64,000 bases of DNA, from the NCBI GenBank assembly GCA_001602435.1, contig CP012156.1, positions 764,001 to 828,000 of the forward strand, in the 5' to 3' direction. Both the position numbers and the translations under genes were made by a program. Under the pieces are notes generated by a model. The model worked only from the letters and a program-made list of their open reading frames with translations. It searched no databases and was not told where the DNA came from. Numbering within the stretch: the stretch's first letter is position 1; each line of letters starts with the position of its first letter. Below, piece by piece: positions 24,453 to 34,500 of the stretch. This DNA comes from Hyphomonadaceae bacterium UKL13-1 (GTDB taxonomy: Bacteria; Pseudomonadota; Alphaproteobacteria; Caulobacterales; Aquidulcibacteraceae).

Positions 24453-25583
24453 CTAAAGACTAGGATTGATCAGATACTTTTCCCCCGTCGCTTTGCGGGC
24501 ATAAGCGCGCGCATGATCGGGATGCAGTGCCTCGGCCAAGGACAGGGTCGAGGTATAATGGCTGGCGAAGGTGGTGGTCAGTTCGCGTGCCACACGTTGG
24601 CGCAAGCCAAGGGCTGCTTCGAGGCCGATCTTTTGCAGGAAGGGCGTCAATAAGAAGCCACTCACACTCCACGACAGGCCAAAGCCACGGTCCAGTTCGG
24701 TCGGGCGCAAATCAAGTCCGCCATAAATATAGACTTGCTTGAAGGTGGAAGAGCCATAGCGGCTATATTCCTTCGCGTTGCGATTGGCTGCGGCTTCCAT
24801 CGCATGCAAGATCGAATTGGCCAGACGCCCCCCGCCAATGGCGTCAAAGGCGATGGTGGCTTTGGTCTCGGTGACGGCGTCTGTCAGATCCGCTTGGAAG
24901 GTTTCCGACGTTGAATCCACCACATATTTCGCGCCAATGTCTTTCAAGATTTGTGCTTGTTCGGCACTGCGGACGATATTGACCAAGGGCACATCATCGG
25001 CGAGGCAGATTTTGTTGAGCATTTGGCCAAGATTAGAGGCAGCGGCGGTGTGCACGAGGGCAACATGGCCTTCACGTTTCATCGTCTCAACCATGGCAAG
25101 CGCCGTTAGCGGGTTCACAAACATCGAAGCGCCATCGGCAGAGGTTGCGCCTTCTGGCAGAGGCGAACAATCACGGGCCAAGAGCTTCCGGTAGGTGGCA
25201 TACATCGAGCCGCCAAACATGCCGACTTTCTTGCCCAACATGCCAGTAACATTGGCCCCGGCGCGGACGACCGTGCCTGCGCCTTCATTGCCGACTGCCA
25301 TGGACGCGTCCAAGCGCGGCTTCATCATCCCCATGCGGGCAGGGGGGATGGTTGCGGTCAAAACAGGCCGCTCCGGCGTGCCGCTGGCTACCAAAGTCGC
25401 CATGTCGGCAGGGCCAAGCAAGAGACCCAGATCCGACGGATTGATGGGCGAAGCCTCGACCTGAACGATCACTTCATCCGGGCCTGGTTCATCCATGGTG
25501 ACCGGTTCGAGATTGAGGATCAATTGTCCCTCAGACGTAACGGTGGACCGCAATTCAAGGCCGTGCAGTTGGGTGTCGCTCAT
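24453..25583 (-). CDS. Zinc-independent-type MDR oxidoreductase (alcohol dehydrogenase/quinone reductase-like)
   Basis: A 376-residue medium-chain dehydrogenase. The N-terminal GroES-like part carries EASPINPSDLGLLLG and VGNEGAGTVVRAGANV; the central Rossmann part has HTAAASNLGQMLNKI in place of the usual AAAGGVG loop. I see none of the cysteine cluster that binds structural zinc, so it is nearer quinone reductases than zinc alcohol dehydrogenases. The substrate is unknown. It is divergent from the acylase gene across 176 bases and convergent with lacI. Confidence 0.8.
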   Translation of the reverse strand: MSDTQLHGLELRSTVTSEGQLILNLEPVTMDEPGPDEVIVQVEASPINPSDLGLLLGPADMATLVASGTPERPVLTATIPPARMGMMKPRLDASMAVGNEGAGTVVRAGANVTGMLGKKVGMFGGSMYATYRKLLARDCSPLPEGATSADGASMFVNPLTALAMVETMKREGHVALVHTAAASNLGQMLNKICLADDVPLVNIVRSAEQAQILKDIGAKYVVDSTSETFQADLTDAVTETKATIAFDAIGGGRLANSILHAMEAAANRNAKEYSRYGSSTFKQVYIYGGLDLRPTELDRGFGLSWSVSGFLLTPFLQKIGLEAALGLRQRVARELTTTFASHYTSTLSLAEALHPDHARAYARKATGEKYLINPSL

Positions 25584-25759
25584 GGTTTTTTCTCCGCAAA
25601 TGATGATTTTGACCTTTGCTAACGCACCCCGACGGACTTGTCGCGGAAAATCGCAGGCCAGAGCTGGACCCTTCTCTCACCCCCATAGACATTGCTCGCA
25701 ATTGCGTTACCAAGATGGGTCAAGAGTGCAGTTTCATAAGCGCTCAAGGGGGCAACATC

Positions 25760-27874
25760 ATGCAAAGACGTGGCAAGATCGGCCTAGTGGCTGGTCTATT
25801 GATCCTTATTTTGGGCGCGGGGGCTTATGCAGCTGGTGTTCGACTGGCCCTATTCCCTGAGGCCATCAATCCAGCGCCCTATCTTGAAAAGGCCAAGACC
25901 TATGATGCGCTAATCGAGCGCGATAAGTTTGGCGTGCCCCATATTTCAGGACCGCGCGACGTCGATGTCGCCTTTGGCATGGGCTATGCGCATTCCGAAG
26001 ATGATTTTGCTACGATCACCGAAGCCGTCCTGACGACGCGCGGCACCATGAGTGAGACGAAGGGTAAGGATGCCGCCATTGGCGATTATCTGGTGCAATT
26101 GCTGAAAGTCTGGGACAGCGTGAATGCAGGCTATGAGCGCGAAGTCACGCCAGAAGCCCGCGCCATCATGCAAGCCTATGCCGATGGCGTCAATTTATAT
26201 GCCGCGCAAAACCCAACCAAAGTGCCGAGTGGGCTTTTGCCCCTGTCTGGTAAGGATGTGGCGGCTGGCACCGTGTTTCGGGGGCCGTTTTTCTATGGGC
26301 TAGATAAGGTCTTCAAGTCGATCCTAGAGCCTGCGACCGGGCCGGATAAAGCCCCGCCCAAAGGCTCTAACGGGATTGCGATCGCGCCCAAGCGCTCCAC
26401 CGATGGCGCGACCCGCCTTCTGGTCAATTCGCATCAGCCCTATGATGGCATGGTGGCATGGTATGAGGCTGTGCTGGACAGTGGCGAAGGATGGCATGTC
26501 GCAGGCGGCTTTTTCCCCGGCTCCCCCTTCATGCTGCACGGCCACAATGCGCATCTGGGTTGGGCTAGCACAGTCAATAAGCCCGATTTGGCAGACGTCT
26601 ACCGCCTGACCACTGACCCGAAAAAGCCCGATCAGTATCTCTTGGACGGCAAATGGGTGAAGTTTGAAAAGAAGGTTGCAACCTTCCGCGTGAAAATCTG
26701 GGGTCCGATCCTATGGACCGTGAAGCGCGATCTTCTATGGTCCGTGCATGGCCCTGCCTTGGAGACCGATCACGGTATTTTTGCTGTCAGCTATGCCGGG
26801 CAAGGCGAACTCCGCCAGCCCAACCAATATATGGCGATCAATAAAGCCAAGAACCTAGCCGAGTGGCGCGCCGCCATGGCGATGCAGGCGCTGCCCAGCA
26901 TCAATTTCATCTATGCGGATGAGGCGGGCAATGTCGGCTATCTGTCCAATGGTCAATTCCCGATCCGCAAGGATGGCGTGGATTGGCTGGGCACGTTGCC
27001 CGGTGATCGCAGCGACCTTTTGTGGCAGGGCCGCGTGGCATTCGACAAGCTGCCCCAGCTTTGGAACCCGCAATCGGGCTTGGTCTTCAACTCCAATAAT
27101 AGTCCATTGGTGGCAACTGACGGCCCAGACAATATCCGCCCGGAAAGCCTCGGCGCGCATTTGGGCCTACAGACCAATATGACCAACCGTGCTTACCGCG
27201 TGCTGGAAACCTATGCTTTGGACCCTTCCATCTCTGCCGAAGAGTTTGAGGCCTATAAATATGATCTTGGCTATAGCGAGAAGGGTATTTTGGCTGGCCT
27301 GATCCGCGAGGCCTTGACCTATGACGCCACGGGCAATCCAGACTTAGCCGAAGCTCAGAAAGTGCTGAAAGCGTGGGATCGTCGCACCGACCGTGCCAAC
27401 CGTGGGGCGGCTTTGGCTGTCCTGATGGGCCAACCCATTGGGCGCGCCGCGGAAAATGGCGAGGCTTTGCCACCCTTGCGCCCTGCCTTGGATGCCGCCA
27501 TCACCCAACTCAAGACCCATTTCGGGCGGCTTGACCCCACCTGGGGCGAGGTCAATCGCTATCGACGCGGCACGCTGGACTTACCCGTGGACGGTGGGCC
27601 GGATGTCTATCGTGCTGTCTATGGCGCAACCCAGAAAGACGGGACGCTGACGGCCAATGGTGGTGATACCTTCATCATGTTCGTCAGTTGGGACAAAGCG
27701 GGCAAATTATCGTCGAGCAGTGTGCATCAATATGGCTCCGCCACTTTGGACAAAACCTCGCCCCATTATGCCGATCAGGGCAAACTCTTTGTTGAGATGA
27801 AGACAAAGCCCGTTCTGTTTAACCGTACCGACCTTGCTGGCCAAATTGAGCGCAGCTATCGGCCCGGCCGCTAA
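25760..27874 (+). CDS. Penicillin acylase family protein (Ntn hydrolase; AHL acylase-like)
   Basis: A 704-residue precursor. The ATG at 25760 is preceded by AAGGGGGC and starts a membrane or signal segment (KIGLVAGLLILILGAGAYAA). The alpha chain contains the expected SEDDF segment near residue 79. Autocleavage should occur before Ser203 in KGSNGIAIAP, giving the beta chain whose N-terminal Ser is the nucleophile; VNSHQPYDG and the long beta domain follow normally. Family members split penicillins, acyl-homoserine lactones or lipopeptides in the periplasm. The GSN site is shared by AHL acylases such as PvdQ, so quorum quenching is possible but unproven. The nitronate monooxygenase gene follows after 24 bases. 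Confidence 0.87.
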   Translation: MQRRGKIGLVAGLLILILGAGAYAAGVRLALFPEAINPAPYLEKAKTYDALIERDKFGVPHISGPRDVDVAFGMGYAHSEDDFATITEAVLTTRGTMSETKGKDAAIGDYLVQLLKVWDSVNAGYEREVTPEARAIMQAYADGVNLYAAQNPTKVPSGLLPLSGKDVAAGTVFRGPFFYGLDKVFKSILEPATGPDKAPPKGSNGIAIAPKRSTDGATRLLVNSHQPYDGMVAWYEAVLDSGEGWHVAGGFFPGSPFMLHGHNAHLGWASTVNKPDLADVYRLTTDPKKPDQYLLDGKWVKFEKKVATFRVKIWGPILWTVKRDLLWSVHGPALETDHGIFAVSYAGQGELRQPNQYMAINKAKNLAEWRAAMAMQALPSINFIYADEAGNVGYLSNGQFPIRKDGVDWLGTLPGDRSDLLWQGRVAFDKLPQLWNPQSGLVFNSNNSPLVATDGPDNIRPESLGAHLGLQTNMTNRAYRVLETYALDPSISAEEFEAYKYDLGYSEKGILAGLIREALTYDATGNPDLAEAQKVLKAWDRRTDRANRGAALAVLMGQPIGRAAENGEALPPLRPALDAAITQLKTHFGRLDPTWGEVNRYRRGTLDLPVDGGPDVYRAVYGATQKDGTLTANGGDTFIMFVSWDKAGKLSSSSVHQYGSATLDKTSPHYADQGKLFVEMKTKPVLFNRTDLAGQIERSYRPGR

Positions 27875-27898
27875 AAAGATCAAAGGAAGGAAATCGCT

Positions 27899-28837
27899 AT
27901 GAACCGCTTCTTGGCCCATACCGGCGCGAAATACCCCATCGTCCAAGCACCTATGGGCTGGATCGCCCGCTCGCAATTGGCGTCCGCCGTCTGTGAAGCA
28001 GGTGGCCTCGGTGTGATTGAAACCTCGTCTGGCGAGACGGAGAATTGCCAAGCGGAAATTCTCAAAATGAAGACGCTGACGTCGGCCCCCTTTGGCGTCA
28101 ATTTGCCCATCATGTTTTTGAAAAATGATGCGATTTTGCAATTCATCTGCGAGTCTGGCGTCAAGTTTGTGACCACTTCCGCGGGCAGCCCAGCCAAGTT
28201 CATTGCGCCTTTAAAGGCCGCCGGGATCGTCGTCTATCACGCCGTACCAACGGTCGATGCGGCGCTGAAATGCGTGGAAGCGGGCATTGATGGTCTGGTG
28301 GTCGAAGGCGCGGAGGGCGGGGGCTTTAAGAACCCCGAAGAAGTCTCCACCCTCGTCTTGTTGCAGGCGATCCGTCGGGTGACCGATGTGCCCTTGGTGG
28401 CGGCAGGCGGCATTTGTGACGGCAAGGGCATGGCTGCCGCCTTCGCCTTAGGGGCGGAAGCGATCCAAATGGGCACCCGTTTTGTCAGTTGCGCGGAAAG
28501 CCCAGTCCATCACAATTATAAACAAGCCATACTCGATGCCAAAGAAACGGGGACCTTTGTCCTCAATAAGAAGGCAAGCCCTTGTATTCGCGCGCTGAAG
28601 ACCGAGCGCACGGCGGCCATCTATGAGGCAGGTGTCATGCCGCCCGATACGTTTAAAGGTATTCTCGACCTCTATTTTGGTGGCGACATGGAAGCCGCTG
28701 TGGGCTTGGCTGGCCAAACCTCGGGTCTCATCGATGAGATTAAGTCCGCCCGCGCCATTATCGAAGAGACAGTCGCGGAGTTTCACGCCATTTCTGGTCG
28801 GATGGGTGCCATGGCGACGGCACAGAACTTCGGCTGA
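27899..28837 (+). CDS. Nitronate monooxygenase family flavoprotein
   Basis: A 312-residue FMN-dependent TIM-barrel protein of the nitronate monooxygenase/FabK group. Seen are the N-terminal YPIVQAPMGW, the phosphate-binding DGLVVEGAEGGGF, PLVAAGGICDGKG, and FALGAEAIQMGTRF, all on the FMN side of the barrel. A GGAAGG site precedes the ATG. It follows the acylase gene closely and probably shares its transcript. Enzymes like this oxidise nitronates or act as NADH:quinone reductases; the physiological substrate cannot be told. Its stop abuts the stop of the TadG-like gene exactly. Confidence 0.87.
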   Translation: MNRFLAHTGAKYPIVQAPMGWIARSQLASAVCEAGGLGVIETSSGETENCQAEILKMKTLTSAPFGVNLPIMFLKNDAILQFICESGVKFVTTSAGSPAKFIAPLKAAGIVVYHAVPTVDAALKCVEAGIDGLVVEGAEGGGFKNPEEVSTLVLLQAIRRVTDVPLVAAGGICDGKGMAAAFALGAEAIQMGTRFVSCAESPVHHNYKQAILDAKETGTFVLNKKASPCIRALKTERTAAIYEAGVMPPDTFKGILDLYFGGDMEAAVGLAGQTSGLIDEIKSARAIIEETVAEFHAISGRMGAMATAQNFG

Positions 28838-30085
28838 TTAGCGGGCGAGGCGTGGCGAGCCTGAGGATGGTCCAACCCCTTCAGGTACAGGTACGCCTGA
28901 GCCGACATAATTCTTGTTAATCACCAAAACTGGATTTTTGTCCAAAGTAAGCGATTTGGCCACAATGACGCTCCAAGCCGAGTCTTGCGCCACATTGCCG
29001 GCCGCCGAAATGTAAAGGTCGCTGCCGGGAATATAGATGGTGCCGAGCAATTCCCGAACACGGTTCGACGAAATCGTGAAGCGCTTGGTATTGGTGCGAC
29101 CGGTTGCAATCAGGAAGCCTGCCAGCGGCCCTGTTTTTCGGGCTGTCAGGTTCACAGTAGAGTTTTGGCCAAAGGAGAAGGCGCGATTGGTATCAAATAT
29201 CAGAACAACGTCATCGCCTTTCAGCTTCGCATTGCCATTAAATTCCATCTCGCCTTTGAAATAATGCTCGCCGGGTTCCAAGATCATGGTGGCATTGCCA
29301 TTGATCGAAATCTGCTCGCAATGCACGCCCGGTGGCAGGCTGACGGTCTCGCTCCCGCTATATTGGATGCTTTCCGCTGTCGTGGAACAACCCGAGGGAG
29401 GGGCAAGGTTGAGGTCCTTAAACGGATCCTCAATCGGCAAAGCACCAACGCTGGCAGTGGGCGAAATCATACCGGTTGCGGATTTCACCGCCTGTACAAC
29501 ACCGGCCTCAATGCGGGCCGAATTGATTACGGAGATTCCGGAATTGGATTGGACTAAGCAGCCAGGGGCCCGAATGATCGAACGATCCATGACATTCGCA
29601 CCAATCGCGGCAGTTTTGTCGATCTGCAGCACACATAGTGGCGTCTTGCTTAAGGTTTCGGCGGTCGAAGTGACTTCCAGCGGTGTCTTGTTTGTTACGA
29701 GACCTGAGAACATCGACTGAAACTGCGCACGCGCGGTAACGGTGACAGTCCCGGCATTGCGATTGATGTCGACGGTGAAACTGGGCGTGGTTGTATCCGT
29801 CAGGCCGCTGAGCGCACTATTGGCAAGGGCGATCGCTGTGCTGCGGATCCCGTCATCGCCACGGGTGGAAACGCTTAACTCACCCGCGCCAGCCAAAGCA
29901 CCCGCATCCGCAGCTGCTTGCAAGTTGGCTCGTCCTTTCGAGATTCCGGCAATCTCGACACCACACAAGACCGCATAACTCAATGGCACCAGCGCCAATG
30001 CACTGACCATCGTAATGTTGCCCCGCCGAGAACGCTTTGAGTTTGAACGGTAAAACATGCTTTGACGCCTACTGCCGAAAGGCAT
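28838..30085 (-). CDS. TadG-like Flp pilus-assembly family protein
   Basis: A 415-residue protein with an N-terminal TadE/TadG-type segment: basic RSRRGNITMV, one membrane helix (SALALVPLSYAVLCGVEIAG), then SKGRANLQAAADAGALAGAG, the hallmark of TadG-related proteins. The long C-terminal part is rich in short beta repeats (TAAIGANVMDRSIIRAPGCL; GNATMILEPGEHYFKGEMEF), suggesting a beta-helix exported to the periplasm or surface. No other tad/cpa genes are near, so it is a solitary copy. A second ATG ten codons in (30058) is also possible as the start. Role in adhesion is inferred from the family only. Confidence 0.8.
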   Translation of the reverse strand: MPFGSRRQSMFYRSNSKRSRRGNITMVSALALVPLSYAVLCGVEIAGISKGRANLQAAADAGALAGAGELSVSTRGDDGIRSTAIALANSALSGLTDTTTPSFTVDINRNAGTVTVTARAQFQSMFSGLVTNKTPLEVTSTAETLSKTPLCVLQIDKTAAIGANVMDRSIIRAPGCLVQSNSGISVINSARIEAGVVQAVKSATGMISPTASVGALPIEDPFKDLNLAPPSGCSTTAESIQYSGSETVSLPPGVHCEQISINGNATMILEPGEHYFKGEMEFNGNAKLKGDDVVLIFDTNRAFSFGQNSTVNLTARKTGPLAGFLIATGRTNTKRFTISSNRVRELLGTIYIPGSDLYISAAGNVAQDSAWSVIVAKSLTLDKNPVLVINKNYVGSGVPVPEGVGPSSGSPRLAR

Positions 30086-30207
30086 TCTATAGACCTACAA
30101 GCTAAAGGGGTGATTAAATTGGACGTTGTGATCTAATTAATGTTCGTAAGTAATCAATTACCATGATTCATGCGTATTTTCAGTGCACTCAAATGTCCGG
30201 CTTTGAA

Positions 30208-31347
30208 TTAGGACAATTCGAGTGGGAACTCCATCTCAATACCAAAGCCGACATCTTCGCCGCTGACAAGATGTATTTCACCGCCAACAGCTTTCAAGCT
30301 GCCAACAGCTGTGGCTAAGCCCAAACCTAAGCCATCTTCGGTACGCTGCAGGGCGCTATTGCCTTGTTTGAAGGCTTGGATCGCGAGTGCAAAGCTGGTT
30401 TGATCCATGCCTTGGCCGGCATCTGAGACGCGGATCGCCACCCGGCCGTTGGCCGTCCGCTGGCCTGTCACATGAATTGGGGCTTGGCCATGGGCAAAGG
30501 CGTTTTCAATCAGATTGCGCAAAGCCGTCAGCAACAAATCATAATCACCCGTGATTTCGGTATTGCCAGTCCGATCGGCCAGTTTCAGATCTGTTGACTT
30601 ACCACCCCCGCGCAATGCCTCGCGCGCTGCGGCCTTTATCAGATCGGCAACCGAGAATACCTTTTTCGTGACTTCAATATCGCCCGACAAGATACGCGCC
30701 GATTCCATCAATTGATCATGCATCCGCTTGAACTTTTCAGCGGCCATCAAAATCTGACGGGCATGGCCTTGAATGGCTGCATTGTCGCTATGGCCCTCAA
30801 TCAGGCGACCAAAGCCCAAGATCACATTGAAGGGTGTGTTAAACTCATGCCGCATCAAACGCAGGATGTTGGTTTTCAAACCATCGGCCTGTTCCGCCAA
30901 GCGCCGACCTTGGCGCTGTTTGGCATCGGCGCGGCTATTGCGCAGCACATAGGCCAATTGGTGGCTGACCAAGCGCCAGTTCAGCGGCTTGATCGCAAAC
31001 GATGTTGCTCCGGTACCATAGGCGCGGTCGATTGCTTCCATATCTTCGCGACCGGTGATCACGACGATGGGCAGATCTTCAAGGCTGGGTTCGGCACGCA
31101 CTGCGGCGATCAGTTCAAAGCCGTCCATAACTGGCATTTCCAGATCGACCAAAGCAATGTCGATCCCGCCCTTTTTCAAGCGCGCTAACGCGGCCTGGCC
31201 ATCTTCTGCGACTTCAACTTCCATCGTAGGGCTGGTCAGATAGACGCCGGCAAATTCGCGCAGAATGGGATCATCATCAACCACCAAGATCCGCGCATAG
31301 TCGGTTGGCACGAATTGAGATGTGGCCGTCAGGCTTAAGTCACTCAT
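30208..31347 (-). CDS. Response regulator-histidine kinase hybrid (REC-HisKA-HATPase)
   Basis: About 379 residues. The receiver domain is N-terminal (residues 17-135): acidic DDD pair in ILVVDDDP, phospho-acceptor Asp68 in ALVDLEMPVMDG, and Lys120 in FAIKPLN. The kinase follows, with phospho-His167 in LMRHEFNTPFN, the N box NLIENAFAHG, and G boxes SDAGQGM and GLGLGLATAVG. There is no membrane segment, so it is cytoplasmic and takes its input through phosphorylation of REC. The frame is open to an ATG at 31398, but MSDLSLTATS at 31347 fits the domain edge better. It is divergent from the large sensor kinase-EAL gene, and both may belong to one signalling path. Confidence 0.87.
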   Translation of the reverse strand: MSDLSLTATSQFVPTDYARILVVDDDPILREFAGVYLTSPTMEVEVAEDGQAALARLKKGGIDIALVDLEMPVMDGFELIAAVRAEPSLEDLPIVVITGREDMEAIDRAYGTGATSFAIKPLNWRLVSHQLAYVLRNSRADAKQRQGRRLAEQADGLKTNILRLMRHEFNTPFNVILGFGRLIEGHSDNAAIQGHARQILMAAEKFKRMHDQLMESARILSGDIEVTKKVFSVADLIKAAAREALRGGGKSTDLKLADRTGNTEITGDYDLLLTALRNLIENAFAHGQAPIHVTGQRTANGRVAIRVSDAGQGMDQTSFALAIQAFKQGNSALQRTEDGLGLGLATAVGSLKAVGGEIHLVSGEDVGFGIEMEFPLELS

Positions 31348-31584
31348 CGGGAGCGGCCTTAGCAGAACGACAGGCAATCGCGATTTCAGCGCGCCCATAA
31401 TGATGGATGGAAACGGCGTTATGCACGTCTATCTAACTCCTGTTACGTGCAGTCTGTAGCTTAAATCTGTTAACCGCCCGTCAAGCCAAGTTGTCGCGTT
31501 GCAGCACTACCGCCAAGTTCAGCAGTGGCCAAATTCTGTTGGCTTAACCCGCACTTAATGTGTCCGCGCTACCGAGTGTGTACG

Positions 31585-34500
31585 ATGCAAGTTCCCAGGT
31601 TTGATCAGGTGAAATCTCAGACGAAGCCTCCTAAACAGAAAGTCCAAAAGGCTAAAAAGCCGAGCTCCATCCGGTCACGGCTGGCGGCGCTTGTGTTGGG
31701 CTCGGTGATCTTCTCGGTTGTGCCGGTCACAATGATTTTTGCGTATCAGGACATGACGCGCCACGCCGAGGCGCGCTGGTCTGAAATGCGGACTGCAGCA
31801 CAAGTTCTGGCGAGTAGCGCGGCGGAAGCGGTGCAAGCCCAAGATCGCCAACGTGCCTTCATCGCTATTCGCGCCATCTCACGCAGCCCAGGGATCGTCT
31901 ATGCGCGGGTGGAGATGGCCAATGGCATGTCCTTGGCTGAAAACGGCTCTGGCACGCGGTTGCGCAATGACGTGCGCTTGGACAGTGAAAGCGCCAACCC
32001 GAACCTTGTGGCGCTGATCACCACTAAATCGGTGGAAGTTGTCTCGCCGATCGAATTGGGTGGGCAGGTTCTCGGGCGCGTCGTGGTCGTCCATATGGCC
32101 AATGACTTTTTGACACCATTGCTGCGCTCCATCGGCAGCGTGTTGGGCATCGCCTTACTGGCGTTGCTGATGTCGTTAGGGATTTCACGGCGGATTCAAC
32201 GCGCGCTGACCGAGCCTTTGACGGATCTAACCAAGTCGGTGGCTGCGATTGGCGAGAAGGGTGACTTCTCGCAGCGGGTGGAAGCCACGACCACGGACGA
32301 AGTCGGCACCTTAGTGACCGGCTTCAACGCCATGTTGGAAGCCATTGGCGAGCGGGATCGTCGTATCGAAGCCCACATGCGTGGTCTGGAAGCTGAAGTG
32401 GCCGCGCGGACCAGTGACTATCTAGTCGCCCGCGACTCGGCCGAGCGCGCCAATGCCGCCAAGTCCGACTTTTTGGCCACCATGAGCCACGAAATCCGCA
32501 CGCCAATGAATGGCGTGATGGTGATGGCAGAACTTTTGGCGGCGGAATCCTTGCCAGCCAAAGCGAAGCGTCATGCCGACACCATTGTGAAGTCTGGCCG
32601 CAGCTTGCTGGCCGTCATCAACGATATTCTCGACTTCTCGAAGATTGAAGCGGGCAAGCTGGAAGTTGAGATCTGCGAAATCAATGCGCTGGACTTGGTC
32701 GATGATGTCTTGGCTTTGTTCCACACCAAAGCTCGCGAAAAAGGTTTGGAACTGGTAGCCTCGGCCCATCCCCAAGCACCGAAAATGATCCCTGCGGACT
32801 CTGTGCGTTTGGGCCAAGTGATCTCCAACCTCGTTTCCAACGCTTTGAAGTTTACCGAAACTGGCCATGTGCTGGTTCGCCTTGAGCCCGATCCGGATAG
32901 CCAGTTCTGGCGCATGATCGTGCAAGATACCGGCATCGGGATTGCGGAAGACAAGATTTCAGGCATCTTTTCGGCCTTCTCACAGGAAGACCAAACAACG
33001 ACGCGCCGCTTTGGTGGGACGGGTCTGGGCCTGTCTATTTCCAAGCGCTTGGTTGAAGCCATGGGTGGCCAAATTGGCGCGACCAGTAAGCAAGGCCATG
33101 GCACCAGCTTTCATGTGCGCTTGCCAGCCCTGACCGGTGACGCACGCGTGCTTGCGGCCCCACCCCATTTGGAAGAGGCCGACACGCCGTCTTGCGTCAA
33201 GATTTTTGTTGAAGGCCAAGTGGAATCCTGGGCGATCAGCCGCCGCTTTGCAGCAGCAGGGGCTGTCATTGGCCAAACCGATGCCCTTCAGCCTGATCTG
33301 GTGATTGCGGATAAGGTCAATCGGACGGAACTGCCGCCTGGGTTCAATCCCAAGAAGCTTGTGTTGCTCGCCGACCCCGATGATGCCGCCGCTGATTCCA
33401 TGGTGCGCGCCGGTCAAGCGGTCGCCGCCCTTCAGCGGCCGATCCGCCACGCCGACATAGATCATTTGATCCTGGCGCTGCGCAATGGGACGACTTTCGC
33501 GATCAGCCAAGGCGGCTTGACGAACCAAGCCATCACGGTGGCCTTCCCGGATGCCCGCGTGTTGGTGGTCGATGATGGTGAAGTTAACCGCGAAGTGGCG
33601 GTGGAAGCGCTGTCGCGCTTTGAAATTAAGGCGGACGTGGCTGTTGATGGCCAAGATGCGCTGAATGTGCTGGCCACTAAAGACTATGATCTGGTGCTGA
33701 TGGACGGCTCCATGCCTGTCATGGACGGCTATGAAGCCACGCGTGCTATTCGTAAGCGCGAGGCCGATGAAGGCTTGAAGCGTTTGCCCGTCGTTGCTCT
33801 GACTGCCCATGTTGTCGGCACCGCAGCCAACGCTTGGTCGGAATGTGGCATGGACGGCGTGCTGCATAAGCCCTTCACCTTGGTGGCTTTGGGTGAAATC
33901 CTGCAAGCCAATCTACCGGCCCATCTGGCAACCAAAGCGCTCGAAATGATTGACGCCCGGTCTGACGATCAGACCGTAGAGCCAACCGCAGAGGCTGCCG
34001 GGAGCTCGGGCGAAGGCGGCTTGTTTGACGATGCCGTCATCCTGCCGTTCCTGCGCGATTTAAAGACGCATCGCCGCGATTTCGTCGTTCGTGTGGTCGG
34101 CCTCTATCGCAACCACGCCCCCAGCACCCTGATTGAATTGAAAGAAGCCTTGGACGCCGGTGACCGGGAGCGTCTGGCGAAAGCGGCGCACGCGCTCAAA
34201 TCCATGAGCCTCAATATTGGGGCGAGTGCTGTTGCAAAGCTGGCAGGTGGGATTGAGGCGGCGGTTCGCATCCACAACACGCCAGTCGCCCCGTCCGAGA
34301 TTGAGCGCGCGATCGCGCTGCTTCATATGACTCTCGATCGTCTTGCGCAGCTGATGGAAACCGACCTGACGGAGCCTGAAGCCGCACCAGTTATCAAAGC
34401 GGAAGTGAAACCATCCGTCGTTGAAGTCATGAATACCGCTATCCTGTCGCCGGAAGAAAAAGCCCTGCGCGATGAGTTGGAGGCTGATCTGGAGACCGGT

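Noticed and set aside
32980..33906. 308-codon open frame on the minus strand
   Set aside because: Antisense to the kinase-EAL gene; His-rich, Gln-rich shadow translation.
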